Source of the DNA: a virus
Direction: 5' to 3' (one strand)
Length of the DNA: 64,000 nucleotides
IMG/VR virus record: IMGVR_UViG_3300028299_000006
Coordinates: 1-64,000 of that record
The notes below the pieces were generated by a model. The model made no database searches and was not told where the DNA came from. It worked only from the letters and a program-made list of their open reading frames with translations. Shown piece by piece: positions 17,041-26,420 of the stretch. Position 1 is the first letter of the stretch, and each line of letters begins with the position of its first letter. Both the position numbers and the translations under genes were made by a program.

Positions 17041-17304
17041 TTACAAATTAAATTGTTTATAGATATTTTCTTTTGGTGGTAGTACAGAATTTATACATAT
17101 TATTAAATTGTTTAATTGATCCCATTTATATATATCTTTAACTCCCAATCTTTCCAATAATTCATCACTAGCGTAAAATCTATAAAGATTGTCTTTATTA
17201 AACCAAAACAATAATTCATAGAATTTATTATTTATTTCCAATGATAATAAAACACTAATTCCATCTTCAACAACACCAATGTAGTCTATAACAGAAATAT
17301 TCAT
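17041..17304 (-). CDS. Hypothetical protein
   Basis: I choose the ATG at 17304 (MNISVIDYIGVVEDG), which sits just downstream of the shared divergent TATATATA box. An upstream in-frame ATG at 17457 would run through that box and through the opposite gene. The product is 87 residues and unrecognised. Confidence 0.65.
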   Translation of the reverse strand: MNISVIDYIGVVEDGISVLLSLEINNKFYELLFWFNKDNLYRFYASDELLERLGVKDIYKWDQLNNLIICINSVLPPKENIYKQFNL

Positions 17305-17317
17305 ATTAAGGATTCTT

Positions 17318-17335
17318 ATTTTTAATATATATAAA
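17318..17335. promoter_or_regulatory. Divergent late-type promoter-like box
   Basis: TTTTTAATATATATAAAAA is nearly self-complementary and sits between the starts at 17304 (minus) and 17350 (plus), so one block may drive both genes. Confidence 0.45.
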
Positions 17336-17349
17336 AAAAAGGTCATCCA

Positions 17350-17724
17350 ATGGCAAGAAATAGTGATCATAAAGATTTTTATATAAGAAGTAGAACTCAT
17401 CCAAGTTTTCAAGAAAATAAAATTGATGAGGAAGAACTTATAAATGTAATAATACAAAAACTAGAAATGGTATTATTTACAAATAGAGGGGATGTGTATG
17501 GTGATTTTAAAGCTGGTGGTGACTTGGAATATTATCTATGGTCAACTCGTGTTCCATCATCAGAAATAAGAAGAAAAATAAACGAACAGATAATTACTTA
17601 TATTCCAGAATTATCTGATATGGGATATACATTAAGTGTTGATATATATGAGGGACAGATTAGAGATATTATGTACTTGAGATTTAGAATAAATGAATAC
17701 AATATCAATTTTGTAATTGATTGA
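17350..17724 (+). CDS. gp25-like baseplate wedge protein
   Basis: A 124-residue protein. The segment EELINVIIQKLEMVLFTNRG, then DFKAGGDLEYYLW, then INEQIITYIPEL and a final beta-hairpin match the order of the GPW/gp25 family (helix, LxTxxGE..., FGSxL..., PEI, two strands). In T4 gp25 sheath-initiator proteins sit in the baseplate wedge. This supports contractile-tail (myovirus) morphology. Confidence 0.7.
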   Translation: MARNSDHKDFYIRSRTHPSFQENKIDEEELINVIIQKLEMVLFTNRGDVYGDFKAGGDLEYYLWSTRVPSSEIRRKINEQIITYIPELSDMGYTLSVDIYEGQIRDIMYLRFRINEYNINFVID

Positions 17725-17745
17725 TCAAAAAATATTTAAATTAAA

Positions 17746-18225
17746 ATGTTCTATATGTTAAAAAAATTATTTGGTAAAACATATTCAATATTGGTCGTTG
17801 ATGACAAAGAAGAAAATTTGGAATTAATGAAAACCAATTTAAAACAAATATCAAATGTGTCTATTGATCTATGTAAAAAATCATCAGAAGCGGAAGATAT
17901 GATAAGAAATGTAGAATATTCATTGATAATATTAGATATTCAAATGCCTAATATGGATGGGTATGAATTAGCGACAAGAATAAAATCTGGATATTATAAA
18001 AAAAATATGACAACACCACTTATTTTTGTAACTGGAATATATTATAGTGATATAGATAAATTAAAGGGATATACAATAGGTTCAGTTGATTATATTGTTA
18101 AACCAATATCTGAAGATTTTATAAGAAAAGTTAAAAAATATATAAAAGTTGATGGTAAAGGTGATATGACGAAAAGTATATCAAAACAAAGAAATCTAAA
18201 TATAAAAAAATCATTAAAATTTTAA
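17746..18225 (+). CDS. CheY-like receiver-domain protein
   Basis: A 159-residue protein with a complete receiver domain: acidic pair Asp19-Asp20 in ILVVDD, phosphoacceptor Asp64 in LDIQMPNMDG, Thr96 in FVTG and Lys119 in VKP. A basic C-terminal tail of about 30 residues has no recognised output domain. All phosphorylation residues are intact, so it could accept phosphate from a host histidine kinase (inference). It lies directly upstream of terL. Confidence 0.88.
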   Translation: MFYMLKKLFGKTYSILVVDDKEENLELMKTNLKQISNVSIDLCKKSSEAEDMIRNVEYSLIILDIQMPNMDGYELATRIKSGYYKKNMTTPLIFVTGIYYSDIDKLKGYTIGSVDYIVKPISEDFIRKVKKYIKVDGKGDMTKSISKQRNLNIKKSLKF

Positions 18226-18741
18226 ATGTCTGAAGTAATAGTTGATAGTAATGTAATGACAACAAAGAAGGTTGAGAAAATATTAGAAAAGGAAAAGTAC
18301 GCGGTTAAGTTAAAAAGAACAGAATCTCTTTGGCATGAAAGAAAAGTTGGTGTAAGAAAATCTAATATTTCTTTCGCGATGACAAAGGAAGAGAGGCAAG
18401 AATATACAAAATGTAAATTATCTGTATTTTATTTCGCACAAAAATTCTGTAAGATTAAAAGAGAAGATGGTACTATTGGAGAAATAGAATTAAGAGATTA
18501 TCAAAAAGAGATGATAAAACTCTTTAATAATAATAGGTATTCTATACTAATGGCCAGCAGGCAAATAGGTAAGTGTTTGACTTTCAATACATTAGTAAAT
18601 ATAATGGATGAAAAAGGTAATATATTTAAAATAAATTTAGGTAAATTATATTATCAAACATTATCTGAACAAAGAAAATTAACAACAATAGAAAAAATAA
18701 AAATGTTTTTATATAAAACAATAGATAAATTAGAACAATGA
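18226..18741 (+). CDS. terL: Terminase large subunit N-terminal part fused to the N-half of a split intein
   Basis: A 171-residue product. Residues 1-116 are the N-terminus of a T4 gp17-like packaging ATPase ending in the Walker A sequence SRQIGK. At Cys117 (CLTFNTLVNI) an intein N-segment of 55 residues begins, with the nucleophilic Cys and a block-A-like sequence. The frame ends in ATGA, overlapping the homing endonuclease gene. The remaining intein and terminase are encoded at 20069. Trans-splicing would restore GK-T in the ATP-binding loop. The short N-part resembles the atypically split TerL inteins described from metagenomes (AceL-TerL). Confidence 0.9.
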   Translation: MSEVIVDSNVMTTKKVEKILEKEKYAVKLKRTESLWHERKVGVRKSNISFAMTKEERQEYTKCKLSVFYFAQKFCKIKREDGTIGEIELRDYQKEMIKLFNNNRYSILMASRQIGKCLTFNTLVNIMDEKGNIFKINLGKLYYQTLSEQRKLTTIEKIKMFLYKTIDKLEQ

Positions 18742-20069
18742 TAACAGATAAAAAAGTTGATATTAGAATAGTTAGTAATAATATCAATAGATATAAAAAT
18801 TTAGGATATAACTGTAAAGTGGGTGATAATATAAATATAAATATTGATGAATTACCTGAAAAATCACATGTGAAAGTAAATTCTATTTGTGATATATGTG
18901 GAAAAGAAAATTTTATAAGTTATCAATCATACAATAAGAATTATAGTAAATATAATATTTATACATGTCATAGTTGTTCTTTAGTTAAAAATATTCAGAC
19001 TAATAATAAAAGATTTGGTTATGATCACCCATTGAAAAATAAAACAATAAGAGAAAAAATAAAACAAACCAATATTGAAAAATGTGGTGTTGAGAATCCT
19101 TTTCAATCTGAAAAAATAAAAGAAAAAATAAAAGAAACAAATTTAGAAAGATATGGGGTTGAATATGTTCAACAAAATAAAGAAATTTTAAATAAATCAA
19201 ATAATACAAATATAAAGAAATATGGTGTTAATAGACCATCAAAAAATAAGAATATTTATAAAAAAATAAAAGATACAAAGAATAAAAAATATGGAAACGA
19301 AAATTATAATAATATAGATAAAATAAAACAAACTAATATTGAGAAATATGGTGTTGATAATGTGTCTAAATTGAAAGATCACAAATTAAAAACACAGAAT
19401 TATTATAGAGATAAAATGTTGGTTAATTATGATAATATTTTGAATATTGATTATAATAAAGACATTTATTATTGTAAATGTAAGAATGGACACGAATATG
19501 AGATAAGAATTGGATTATATCATAACAGATTATCACATAGTATAAATACATGTACTATCTGTTATCCAGAAAATGAGTTGAATTCAATAAAAGAATTGGA
19601 ATTGTTAGATTTTATTAAATCTAATTATAATGGCAACATAATAAAAAATGATAGAAAAATATTGAATGGGAAAGAATTAGATATTTATTTACCTGATTTA
19701 TATTTAGCGTTTGAATATAATGGATTATATTGGCATAGTAATATTTATAAGGATGACTTATATCATATTAATAAAATAAGAAATTGTTTAATAAAAGGAG
19801 TTCAACTTGTTTATGTTTGGGAAGATGAATGGATTAAAGAAAATGAAAAGACAAAAAATAATATTTTAAATATTTTAAAAAATAAAAAAGATATAGAAAT
19901 TAATTCTTTTTTAATAAGTGATAAAATATTAGACAATTATTACATTGTTGACAAAATAATACCAAGTAAATGGATAATTGATGGAATAAATAGAATCAAA
20001 TCTAATAATAATAACTCTACTTATTTTATGGATACAGGTAAGACGATATTAAAAAAATGCACTGTTTAA
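18738..20069 (+). CDS. Vsr/EDxHD-type homing endonuclease inside the fractured terL
   Basis: A 443-residue protein. In order: an N-terminal zinc-finger region (SICDICGK ... YTCHSC), about six repeats of the type T/N-N-I/L-x-K/R-Y/C-GV followed by KIKExI, a second Cys pair, then a Vsr-like nuclease domain with GKELDIYLPDLYLAFEYNG, then YWH and later WEDEW. The same architecture recurs at 56128-57915. It overlaps both terL fragments (ATGA and TAATG), so it is translated from the same message. Its likely target is an unbroken terL allele (inference). Confidence 0.85.
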   Translation: MITDKKVDIRIVSNNINRYKNLGYNCKVGDNININIDELPEKSHVKVNSICDICGKENFISYQSYNKNYSKYNIYTCHSCSLVKNIQTNNKRFGYDHPLKNKTIREKIKQTNIEKCGVENPFQSEKIKEKIKETNLERYGVEYVQQNKEILNKSNNTNIKKYGVNRPSKNKNIYKKIKDTKNKKYGNENYNNIDKIKQTNIEKYGVDNVSKLKDHKLKTQNYYRDKMLVNYDNILNIDYNKDIYYCKCKNGHEYEIRIGLYHNRLSHSINTCTICYPENELNSIKELELLDFIKSNYNGNIIKNDRKILNGKELDIYLPDLYLAFEYNGLYWHSNIYKDDLYHINKIRNCLIKGVQLVYVWEDEWIKENEKTKNNILNILKNKKDIEINSFLISDKILDNYYIVDKIIPSKWIIDGINRIKSNNNNSTYFMDTGKTILKKCTV

Positions 20070-22360
20070 TGAAAAAAATAGTAATATTTATATTAAATTT
20101 TTTTATAATATTGATAGAAAAATATCAATATAGAAAATTAGATCTTGATGAGGATAATCAATTTAAAAAAATTATTAATACTATATTTACAGATTATATG
20201 ATGGTAGAAACCCATAATGGATTTGTTACGTTTGGTGAAATAAATATAACTCAACCTTTACAAAGATATAGTTTAGAATTATGTGATGGAAAAAAACTAG
20301 AGTGTGCTGACAATCATATTGTTTTTTGTGATAATTTTATTGAAAAAATGGTGATAGATTTAACCACTGATGATTATGTTTTAACCAAAAATGGTAAAAG
20401 TAAAGTTAAGTCTATTAAAAAACTTTATGGAAAATATAGTATGTTTGATTTATCAGTAGATAGTTTTGATATGAGTTATTATACAAATGATATATTATCA
20501 CATAATACAATTTCAACCGCTATTTATATTTTATGGTATATTTTATTTAATGATAATAAAGGGGTTATGATTGTAGCGAATAAATCAAAGACGACAAAAG
20601 AGATTATTAATAAAATAAAATCCATTTATAAATTATTACCATTTTATTTAAAAATTGGTGTTGTAAACTGGAATGAAAATTCAATATCATTAGATAATGG
20701 TTCTAGAATACAAACTGAAGCGAGAACAACAGAACCAGCGATTGGTTTTACGATTGATTTGTTATATTTGGATGAATTCGCGAAAGTACCAGATAATATC
20801 GTTAGAAAATATTATGGTGAAGTAGTACCAATTGTATCATCTATTGAAAATTCAAAAATTATTATTACATCAACACCAGATGGATTTAATTTATTCTGGG
20901 AACTAATGATGGGAGCGGAAAAATCAAAAGATGATGATGATAATAATGGATACTCTTCTATGAGAGTTTATTGGTATCAGGTTAAAGGTAGAAGAGATAC
21001 AAAAATTATTATAAATAAAACAAAATTACGAAGATTGTTAAATAAAGGATTAACTAAGACATATTTAAAGAATTATTTAAAAGATTCTGGGTATAGAATA
21101 TATGATGATTCATCTAGTCTAGATAATATATTTATTAGAAGATTTAAAGATGATAGAGAAAAATATCTATGTTCAAAATCCGATATTAGTGATATTAGAA
21201 AAATGTTAATACCATGTTCTGATGGTACTAATGTCGCGTTATCAGAAATTACAAGAATAACAAATTGGGAAGAAGAACAGACAAAATTGATTGGTGGGGA
21301 ATCTATGTTCAAACAAGAGTTTGATTTAGAATTTTTAACAGATGATAAGACATTGTTTGATAGTATTAAATTCCAACAAATAGTTCAGAATATAAAACAT
21401 TATGAACATATTGAAATTGATAATTTTAGTAAAAAACTACCAATACCTTATACAAATTTAAAATTTGTACATGATTCTCCAGAATTATTTGAATTTAGTA
21501 AAAGACGAGATTATTATATTTTTATGGGCATAGATCTCGCGGAAGGGTTGGGAATAGATTATACTGTTATAAATATTTTTAAAGTGTCACAAAAAGATGA
21601 AGAATGGATTAATGATAATAAAGAAAGTATAAATACTGTTTATGATTTTTTCAAATTAGATCAAATAGGTATGTGGAAATCAAATATTTATAAAATTAGT
21701 GAGGTGTCACATTTACTTTATATGATTGCGTTTGAATTTTTTGATCCTGAAAAAGTTAGAGTTATTGTTGAGATGAATAAAAATTTAGGAAATCATTTAT
21801 TTGATATTTTACCATATGTTTTTGATGGTAACAATGATTATGGAGATGCGATATTTCTAAGGTTTAAACACAGAGAAACAGATAAATATCCAAAAAGAGG
21901 ATTATTAGTAGGTCAAGATAAAAAATATTTAGTTAAAGAATTTCAGGATAATGTTATGAAAGATAATATTATGTTGACAAATGAGTCAAACATAATAGAA
22001 CTTAAATCATTCGCGAAGAAAGAAACACCTAGTGGTGAGGTAACATATAAATCACAAACTGGGCATGATGATATGGTTATGAGCTGCGTAAATCTCGCGT
22101 CCGCGTTCAATCACCCATATTATAAAGATTCTGTTGATAGATACATTGATAATGGGTTATCAGAAGATTATAAACCACTTATTTTTGAATATATGGATAG
22201 AAAGGGTGATAATAGTGGGTTAAAAGCGATTTCAGGAATTTATAGTAAGATATACAAAAAAGGTGTCATAGGTTCAGATAATCAAATATTTTTTCCAAGA
22301 TTAGATAAAAAATATAATTTAGGAATTAAAAATATAGAAAATTGGTACAAAAAATCATAA
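20069..22360 (+). CDS. terL: Intein C-half fused to terminase large subunit C-terminal part
   Basis: The start at 20069 (MKKIVIF) overlaps the upstream stop as TAATG. Another in-frame ATG lies at 20057. From that start, residues 1 to 146 form the intein C-part with block B (ADNHIVF near 80-86), block F (FDLSV) and the terminal DILSHN. The C-extein starts at Thr147 (TISTAIYILW), continuing Walker A. Walker B is LLYLDEF near 231-237, the coupling motif is TSTPDG, and the RNase H-like nuclease domain has GIDLAEGLGIDYT and HDDMVMS. Together with 18226-18741 it yields the DNA-packaging motor ATPase/nuclease. Confidence 0.9.
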   Translation: MKKIVIFILNFFIILIEKYQYRKLDLDEDNQFKKIINTIFTDYMMVETHNGFVTFGEINITQPLQRYSLELCDGKKLECADNHIVFCDNFIEKMVIDLTTDDYVLTKNGKSKVKSIKKLYGKYSMFDLSVDSFDMSYYTNDILSHNTISTAIYILWYILFNDNKGVMIVANKSKTTKEIINKIKSIYKLLPFYLKIGVVNWNENSISLDNGSRIQTEARTTEPAIGFTIDLLYLDEFAKVPDNIVRKYYGEVVPIVSSIENSKIIITSTPDGFNLFWELMMGAEKSKDDDDNNGYSSMRVYWYQVKGRRDTKIIINKTKLRRLLNKGLTKTYLKNYLKDSGYRIYDDSSSLDNIFIRRFKDDREKYLCSKSDISDIRKMLIPCSDGTNVALSEITRITNWEEEQTKLIGGESMFKQEFDLEFLTDDKTLFDSIKFQQIVQNIKHYEHIEIDNFSKKLPIPYTNLKFVHDSPELFEFSKRRDYYIFMGIDLAEGLGIDYTVINIFKVSQKDEEWINDNKESINTVYDFFKLDQIGMWKSNIYKISEVSHLLYMIAFEFFDPEKVRVIVEMNKNLGNHLFDILPYVFDGNNDYGDAIFLRFKHRETDKYPKRGLLVGQDKKYLVKEFQDNVMKDNIMLTNESNIIELKSFAKKETPSGEVTYKSQTGHDDMVMSCVNLASAFNHPYYKDSVDRYIDNGLSEDYKPLIFEYMDRKGDNSGLKAISGIYSKIYKKGVIGSDNQIFFPRLDKKYNLGIKNIENWYKKS

Positions 22361-22368
22361 AATAAATC

Positions 22369-22848
22369 ATGAGAATAAAAAAATTTGAAAATATGGATTT
22401 TGAAGAAGATTGGATGGATGAAGAACCAATTAAAGCTAATTGGAATGGTGATATTATTATAACAGACCCTTGTTATGTATTTAATTGGGATGATATAGAA
22501 GGAAAAGGAGTGGATATATTCGGTGGTAATGGTCTTAAAAAATTGGGATTTACAAAATATATATGGGAAGATACAATATATGGTGACTGGTCGTGTGTGA
22601 CTATTAATGTAGATACTAATGAGGTTTTGGGTAGATTCTGTGCTGACGCTGGACTAGTTGGAGTATTTTTACTTGATGAAGTATTAAAATATAATCCAAA
22701 ATATAATTATGAAAGAGATATAAGTAATGGAGCGTTAACATTAATAAAAGATTTTCATGGTGATATTGAATATGATATACGAGATGATGAAGCTTATATA
22801 GAAGGAACTGGAAATATAAATTTTATAACAAAACAAAGATATAAATAA
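22369..22848 (+). CDS. Hypothetical protein with leader peptide
   Basis: A 159-residue protein. The start MRIKKFENMDFEEDW matches the next gene (MKIRKFENIDFDDW), a variant of the shared leader. The body contains GDIIITDPCYVF and GDWSCVT...GRFCADAGLVGVF, a pattern I have seen in unnamed bacterial proteins, but no function can be given. Confidence 0.7.
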   Translation: MRIKKFENMDFEEDWMDEEPIKANWNGDIIITDPCYVFNWDDIEGKGVDIFGGNGLKKLGFTKYIWEDTIYGDWSCVTINVDTNEVLGRFCADAGLVGVFLLDEVLKYNPKYNYERDISNGALTLIKDFHGDIEYDIRDDEAYIEGTGNINFITKQRYK

Positions 22849-22849
22849 T

Positions 22850-23161
22850 ATGAAAATAAGAAAATTTGAAAATATTGATTTTGATGATTGGGATATTCAA
22901 GAAGAAGAACCATCTGAATTTGAGGGTAAAGAATTTGATACATATATACATGGGTCTAAGGGAGAAGGTTGGGATATTTTAAGAACAAAATTTGATATAT
23001 CGGATTATCCAAAGCCAGGAGAAAAGGAAAAGAGAGATTTTTGTGATAATATAATATATATTAACTATGAAATTAAAATAGTATATAAAATAATTGATGG
23101 TAAACCAAGAGCTATATCTGTTAATTTCGGTGATGGTAGAGGCGATGTAAATATAGAATAA
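22850..23161 (+). CDS. Hypothetical protein with leader peptide
   Basis: A 103-residue acidic protein. Its first 15 residues are nearly the same as those of the preceding gene and the rest is unrelated. It starts one base after that gene's stop. Confidence 0.7.
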   Translation: MKIRKFENIDFDDWDIQEEEPSEFEGKEFDTYIHGSKGEGWDILRTKFDISDYPKPGEKEKRDFCDNIIYINYEIKIVYKIIDGKPRAISVNFGDGRGDVNIE

Positions 23162-23163
23162 TT

Positions 23164-23856
23164 ATGAAGAAATATCCGCGTACATTTCATTTCAAGTTCA
23201 GTCAAGGTACTACAAATGATGATAAAATAGCAGACACATTTGATAATGTTTTGAGTGGGGAAGTTGTTTTTACAGAAAAATTAGATGGTGAAAATATAAT
23301 GCTTTCAAAAGAAGGCATATTTTCTCGTTCAAGGTCAACAACAACAGATAATCCATGGAATAAATATCTTAAACCATTTATAGATACAATTTCACATAAA
23401 TTGGGAGATTTAGAAATATATGGTGAGAGTTTATTCGCGGTTCATTCAATAGAATATTCGGGATTAGATAGTTATTTTTATGTCTTTGGAATAAGAGATA
23501 GAAGTAAAAATTCTTGGTTATCATGGGATGATGTTAAATTTTATTCAGATGTTTTAGAATTACCAACTGTTCCTGTTTTATTCATAACACCTCCCGATTG
23601 GAAAGTAACTCCAGAAGAATTAGAAAAGATAATAGGTGGATTTATGAATACAACATCAGAATTATCAGACAATAAATTCTGGTTAACACCAAAAGAAGGT
23701 GTTGTTGTTAGAGTAAAAAGAGAAATTATGGATGATGAATTTAATGAATGTTTATTCAAGTTTGTTAGACAAGATCATGTTAAAACTGATGAACATTGGA
23801 CAAAAAAATGGAAAAGAGCCCATTTGAGGTATGACCTAGAAAGAATATTAAAATAG
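23164..23856 (+). CDS. Rnl2-like RNA ligase
   Basis: A 230-residue protein of the nucleotidyltransferase/RNA ligase superfamily. Motif I is EKLDGEN with Lys39 as the adenylylated residue. RSRS follows, motif III-like GESLFAVHSIEY, motif IV KEGVVVRVK and motif V LFKFVRQDH are in the right order. It is short, without an obvious C-terminal domain, like the RNA_ligase family proteins of large phages. With RtcB it gives this phage two distinct RNA-sealing activities. Confidence 0.85.
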   Translation: MKKYPRTFHFKFSQGTTNDDKIADTFDNVLSGEVVFTEKLDGENIMLSKEGIFSRSRSTTTDNPWNKYLKPFIDTISHKLGDLEIYGESLFAVHSIEYSGLDSYFYVFGIRDRSKNSWLSWDDVKFYSDVLELPTVPVLFITPPDWKVTPEELEKIIGGFMNTTSELSDNKFWLTPKEGVVVRVKREIMDDEFNECLFKFVRQDHVKTDEHWTKKWKRAHLRYDLERILK

Positions 23857-23875
23857 AAAAATACTATATAATGAT

Positions 23876-24215
23876 ATGAAATACTTAAAACTATTTGAAG
23901 AGATTGAAAATGATGATTTTTATTGGGAAGATGATGTACAATCAGAATCTAATGGTTTTAGTGAAGATGATATTAATAACTCTAGGACTCGTAAGACATA
24001 GTGATAATTCTTTTAGAATGCCATTGGGTAGTAATAATATGAAAGTCGAAATAACAAAAAATGGTGTTTATAGATCAGTTATAATTGGTTATTTATTAGG
24101 TAAAAAAATACCTTTATATGATGAAGAGTCAACAACATTGGATGAATGTTTAAAAAAATTAGATAAAAATCTTGATAGAGTTTTTAATAAATTAATGAAT
24201 GAAATTTTACCATAA
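23876..24215 (+). pseudogene. Leader-peptide protein gene split by an apparent +1 frameshift
   Basis: The frame from 23876 encodes MKYLKLFEEI plus an acidic stretch and ends at TAG (23999-24001) after 41 residues. The frame one base further continues to 24215 with a plausible protein end (HSDNSFRMPLG ... LMNEILP). Neither half looks complete: the first has only the leader, the second has none. Either a one-base indel has broken the gene, the read contains an error, or a +1 frameshift is used. No classic slippery site is obvious. Confidence 0.55.
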
Positions 24216-24228
24216 AATAAAAAAATAT

Positions 24229-24660
24229 ATGATTAAGAAATTTTCAAAATTTAATGAGTCAAAAAGAGGATATATGGGTCCTAAACGAGCGATAGGATTC
24301 AGATATTCAGAACCAAAAGAAGAATGTATCTCTGATTTATATTATCCAATAGAATTTCAACTAGATATAGTAGATGAGATTAAAGAAAGACTCAAATGTC
24401 ACGAGATTGCAGATTTAGATATATCATTAGATGAAAATGTTTTAAAATTTAAATTTAGAAGTTATGGTCAAAAAGAATCAAAATCAATAACGGATGAAAT
24501 ACGAAATAATGTTGAAATTATTACTGGTCAAAAACCATTTGAAATTATAATTAATGGAATATCAGTATTTAAGGATAAAGAACTTATCAAAGATTTGATT
24601 AACATAGTAGGTCTAGAATCAAGTGTAAGATACAATACAACAACAACAGATTTCGCGTAA
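24229..24660 (+). CDS. Hypothetical protein with putative capsid-targeting N-terminus
   Basis: I choose the ATG at 24229 because the product then begins MIKKFSKFNES, matching the shared leader peptide. An upstream in-frame ATG at 24199 would overlap the preceding gene. The 143-residue protein is unrecognised. Confidence 0.65.
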   Translation: MIKKFSKFNESKRGYMGPKRAIGFRYSEPKEECISDLYYPIEFQLDIVDEIKERLKCHEIADLDISLDENVLKFKFRSYGQKESKSITDEIRNNVEIITGQKPFEIIINGISVFKDKELIKDLINIVGLESSVRYNTTTTDFA

Positions 24661-24737
24661 ACTTTTTTTCAAAATAAATTTTTATTTAAAGTTTTTATTT
24701 CTTATATTTGAATGTTAATGAAATAAAAATAAAAATT

Positions 24738-25415
24738 ATGGGAATATTTTCTAGCATTAATAGTGTTGGTATAAGTGGATCAAAACAAAATATAAATCCA
24801 TTGTTTAAAGCTGGTGATAAGATAATACCTATAGATAAGAATAATGATGGTATTCCAGATTTCGCTTATGAATTTTTGTGTAATAATGAAGAATTCAGAG
24901 TAAAAAAAATAAATCAAAAAGGTAGAATTGATATAGGGGCGTTTAAAATGCTAGAAAATGGAAAAAGAAAAGTTTTTTATTTTTCATCATCTAGATTTCT
25001 AAAAATAAAAGATAATATTTCACCATTTGACACTATAGATGATGTGGATATATTGGATGAAACAGAAATTGATAATGGTTTGATTTCTTTACAACGACCA
25101 TTCACATTGGATGATGATTATAATTTACTACCACCTGAGATTTATTTTTATATAGTTGAAACAGAAGATAGATTCGTTGTATTTTTAACCCCAGTTACAT
25201 ATTTCAATGAACACAATATGTTGGATGAAAACTTTACACCAAATGGTTTTCTATCTAGAGTATTGGATGTATGTGGAATAAATCCAGTTAGTGTCGGTGG
25301 GTCAATATTTGTTGGAAAAGTTGGTAGTGAATTTGAAACATCAAAAAATAGTTTATTAGAAATTGGATTTGTTGAAAATGAAAGATTCACAAACTATTTT
25401 AATATCCTAGAATAA
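24738..25415 (+). CDS. Hypothetical protein, paralogue of 25449-26420
   Basis: The start at 24738 (MGIFSSINS) follows a host-type TATATTTG box at 24701-24708. The 225-residue protein shares with the next gene the order GDKIxP, xEFxVxxxNxxGxxDIG, NGKxKVFYFSSxRFxK, an acidic linker, and YYFxVxxxD...TxVxYFNxxxxLDxN. The two arose by tandem duplication. Function unknown. Confidence 0.7.
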   Translation: MGIFSSINSVGISGSKQNINPLFKAGDKIIPIDKNNDGIPDFAYEFLCNNEEFRVKKINQKGRIDIGAFKMLENGKRKVFYFSSSRFLKIKDNISPFDTIDDVDILDETEIDNGLISLQRPFTLDDDYNLLPPEIYFYIVETEDRFVVFLTPVTYFNEHNMLDENFTPNGFLSRVLDVCGINPVSVGGSIFVGKVGSEFETSKNSLLEIGFVENERFTNYFNILE

Positions 25416-25419
25416 AAAA

Positions 25420-25431
25420 TTTATATATAAA
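25420..25431 (+). promoter_or_regulatory. Late-type promoter-like box
   Basis: TTTATATATAAA lies 17 bases before the start at 25449. The preceding paralogue instead has a host-type TATATTTG box, so the two copies may be expressed at different times. Confidence 0.45.
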
Positions 25432-25448
25432 TATAAAAATAAATAACT

Positions 25449-26420
25449 ATGATAATAAATTTTAACGAATTTTCAGATGTTAATGACTTGATTGACGCTA
25501 TCCTAGATAAGATTAGTGATGAAGGTTATAAATCACTAACAGATAAAGAAAAGGATGTACTTAATAAACATTCAAAAGGTCAGAAAATAGATATGAACAC
25601 CATTAAAGGTGAAAAACCTACTGTAAAAAAACTTGATATGGATGATATCCCAACGGATGGAAATATCAAGGATTTTCTAGCAAATAGGGGTGGGTTTAGA
25701 GGAAATGATGCCCCATATTATGGTGAAATGAACCACCCAAATAGATTAAAAGTTGGTGATAAGATAAAACCAATGGCGGTTAGTGGAGATAAATTACCAA
25801 AATACGCTACAGATTTCTTGGAAACTAGTGATGAATTTGTTGTCCTTAGAGTTAATGATAGTGGTAAAGTTGATATTGGATGTTCTAGAAAATCTAATGG
25901 AAAAAAGAAAGTTTTTTATTTTTCATCAATGAGATTTAGAAAAGTGGATGAAGCGGAAGATTACGATTTTGACGATGATATTGAAGAAATTGGTGAGATT
26001 GGTGATCAAAATCCTGATGATTTTAATGAATTGGATTGGGAAAATGGGAAAGAATATGTGGATTTTACTGGTCAAGACAATCCAGCTCTAAAAGGACTAG
26101 GTAAAAAGAAAAAATTAGAACCACAAGATTATTATTTTCATGTTCAACAATTTGATAATTATATTATGATAGCTATGACATCAGTTGACTTTTTTAATAG
26201 ATATCATGGTTTAGATGATAATTTAGTTTCAGAAAGTCTATCACAACAAGTAAGAGCTGCGATGAATCGTTCTGGGGTTTACGCTGATACGGAAGCGGCG
26301 GAAGCGATGTGGGAAGCTATACCAGGATTTACAGTTGAGGAAATCACAAATAATATGATAAACGAGGGATTCTTACATGATCAAGAGTTTATAGATATGT
26401 TAGAACATGGTGCTGGATAA
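25449..26420 (+). CDS. Hypothetical protein, paralogue of 24738-25415
   Basis: A 323-residue protein with a leader-like start (MIINFNEFSDVNDLID), a region shared with its upstream paralogue (about residues 100-260) and a unique helical C-terminus. No known family. Its stop overlaps the Smr gene start (GATAATGG). Confidence 0.7.
   Translation: MIINFNEFSDVNDLIDAILDKISDEGYKSLTDKEKDVLNKHSKGQKIDMNTIKGEKPTVKKLDMDDIPTDGNIKDFLANRGGFRGNDAPYYGEMNHPNRLKVGDKIKPMAVSGDKLPKYATDFLETSDEFVVLRVNDSGKVDIGCSRKSNGKKKVFYFSSMRFRKVDEAEDYDFDDDIEEIGEIGDQNPDDFNELDWENGKEYVDFTGQDNPALKGLGKKKKLEPQDYYFHVQQFDNYIMIAMTSVDFFNRYHGLDDNLVSESLSQQVRAAMNRSGVYADTEAAEAMWEAIPGFTVEEITNNMINEGFLHDQEFIDMLEHGAG

Noticed and set aside
18226-22360. 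terL as a pseudogene broken by a homing gene
   Set aside because: The break coincides exactly with intein N- and C-terminal signatures (Cys start, HN end) at Walker A, and all three frames are intact and overlapping.
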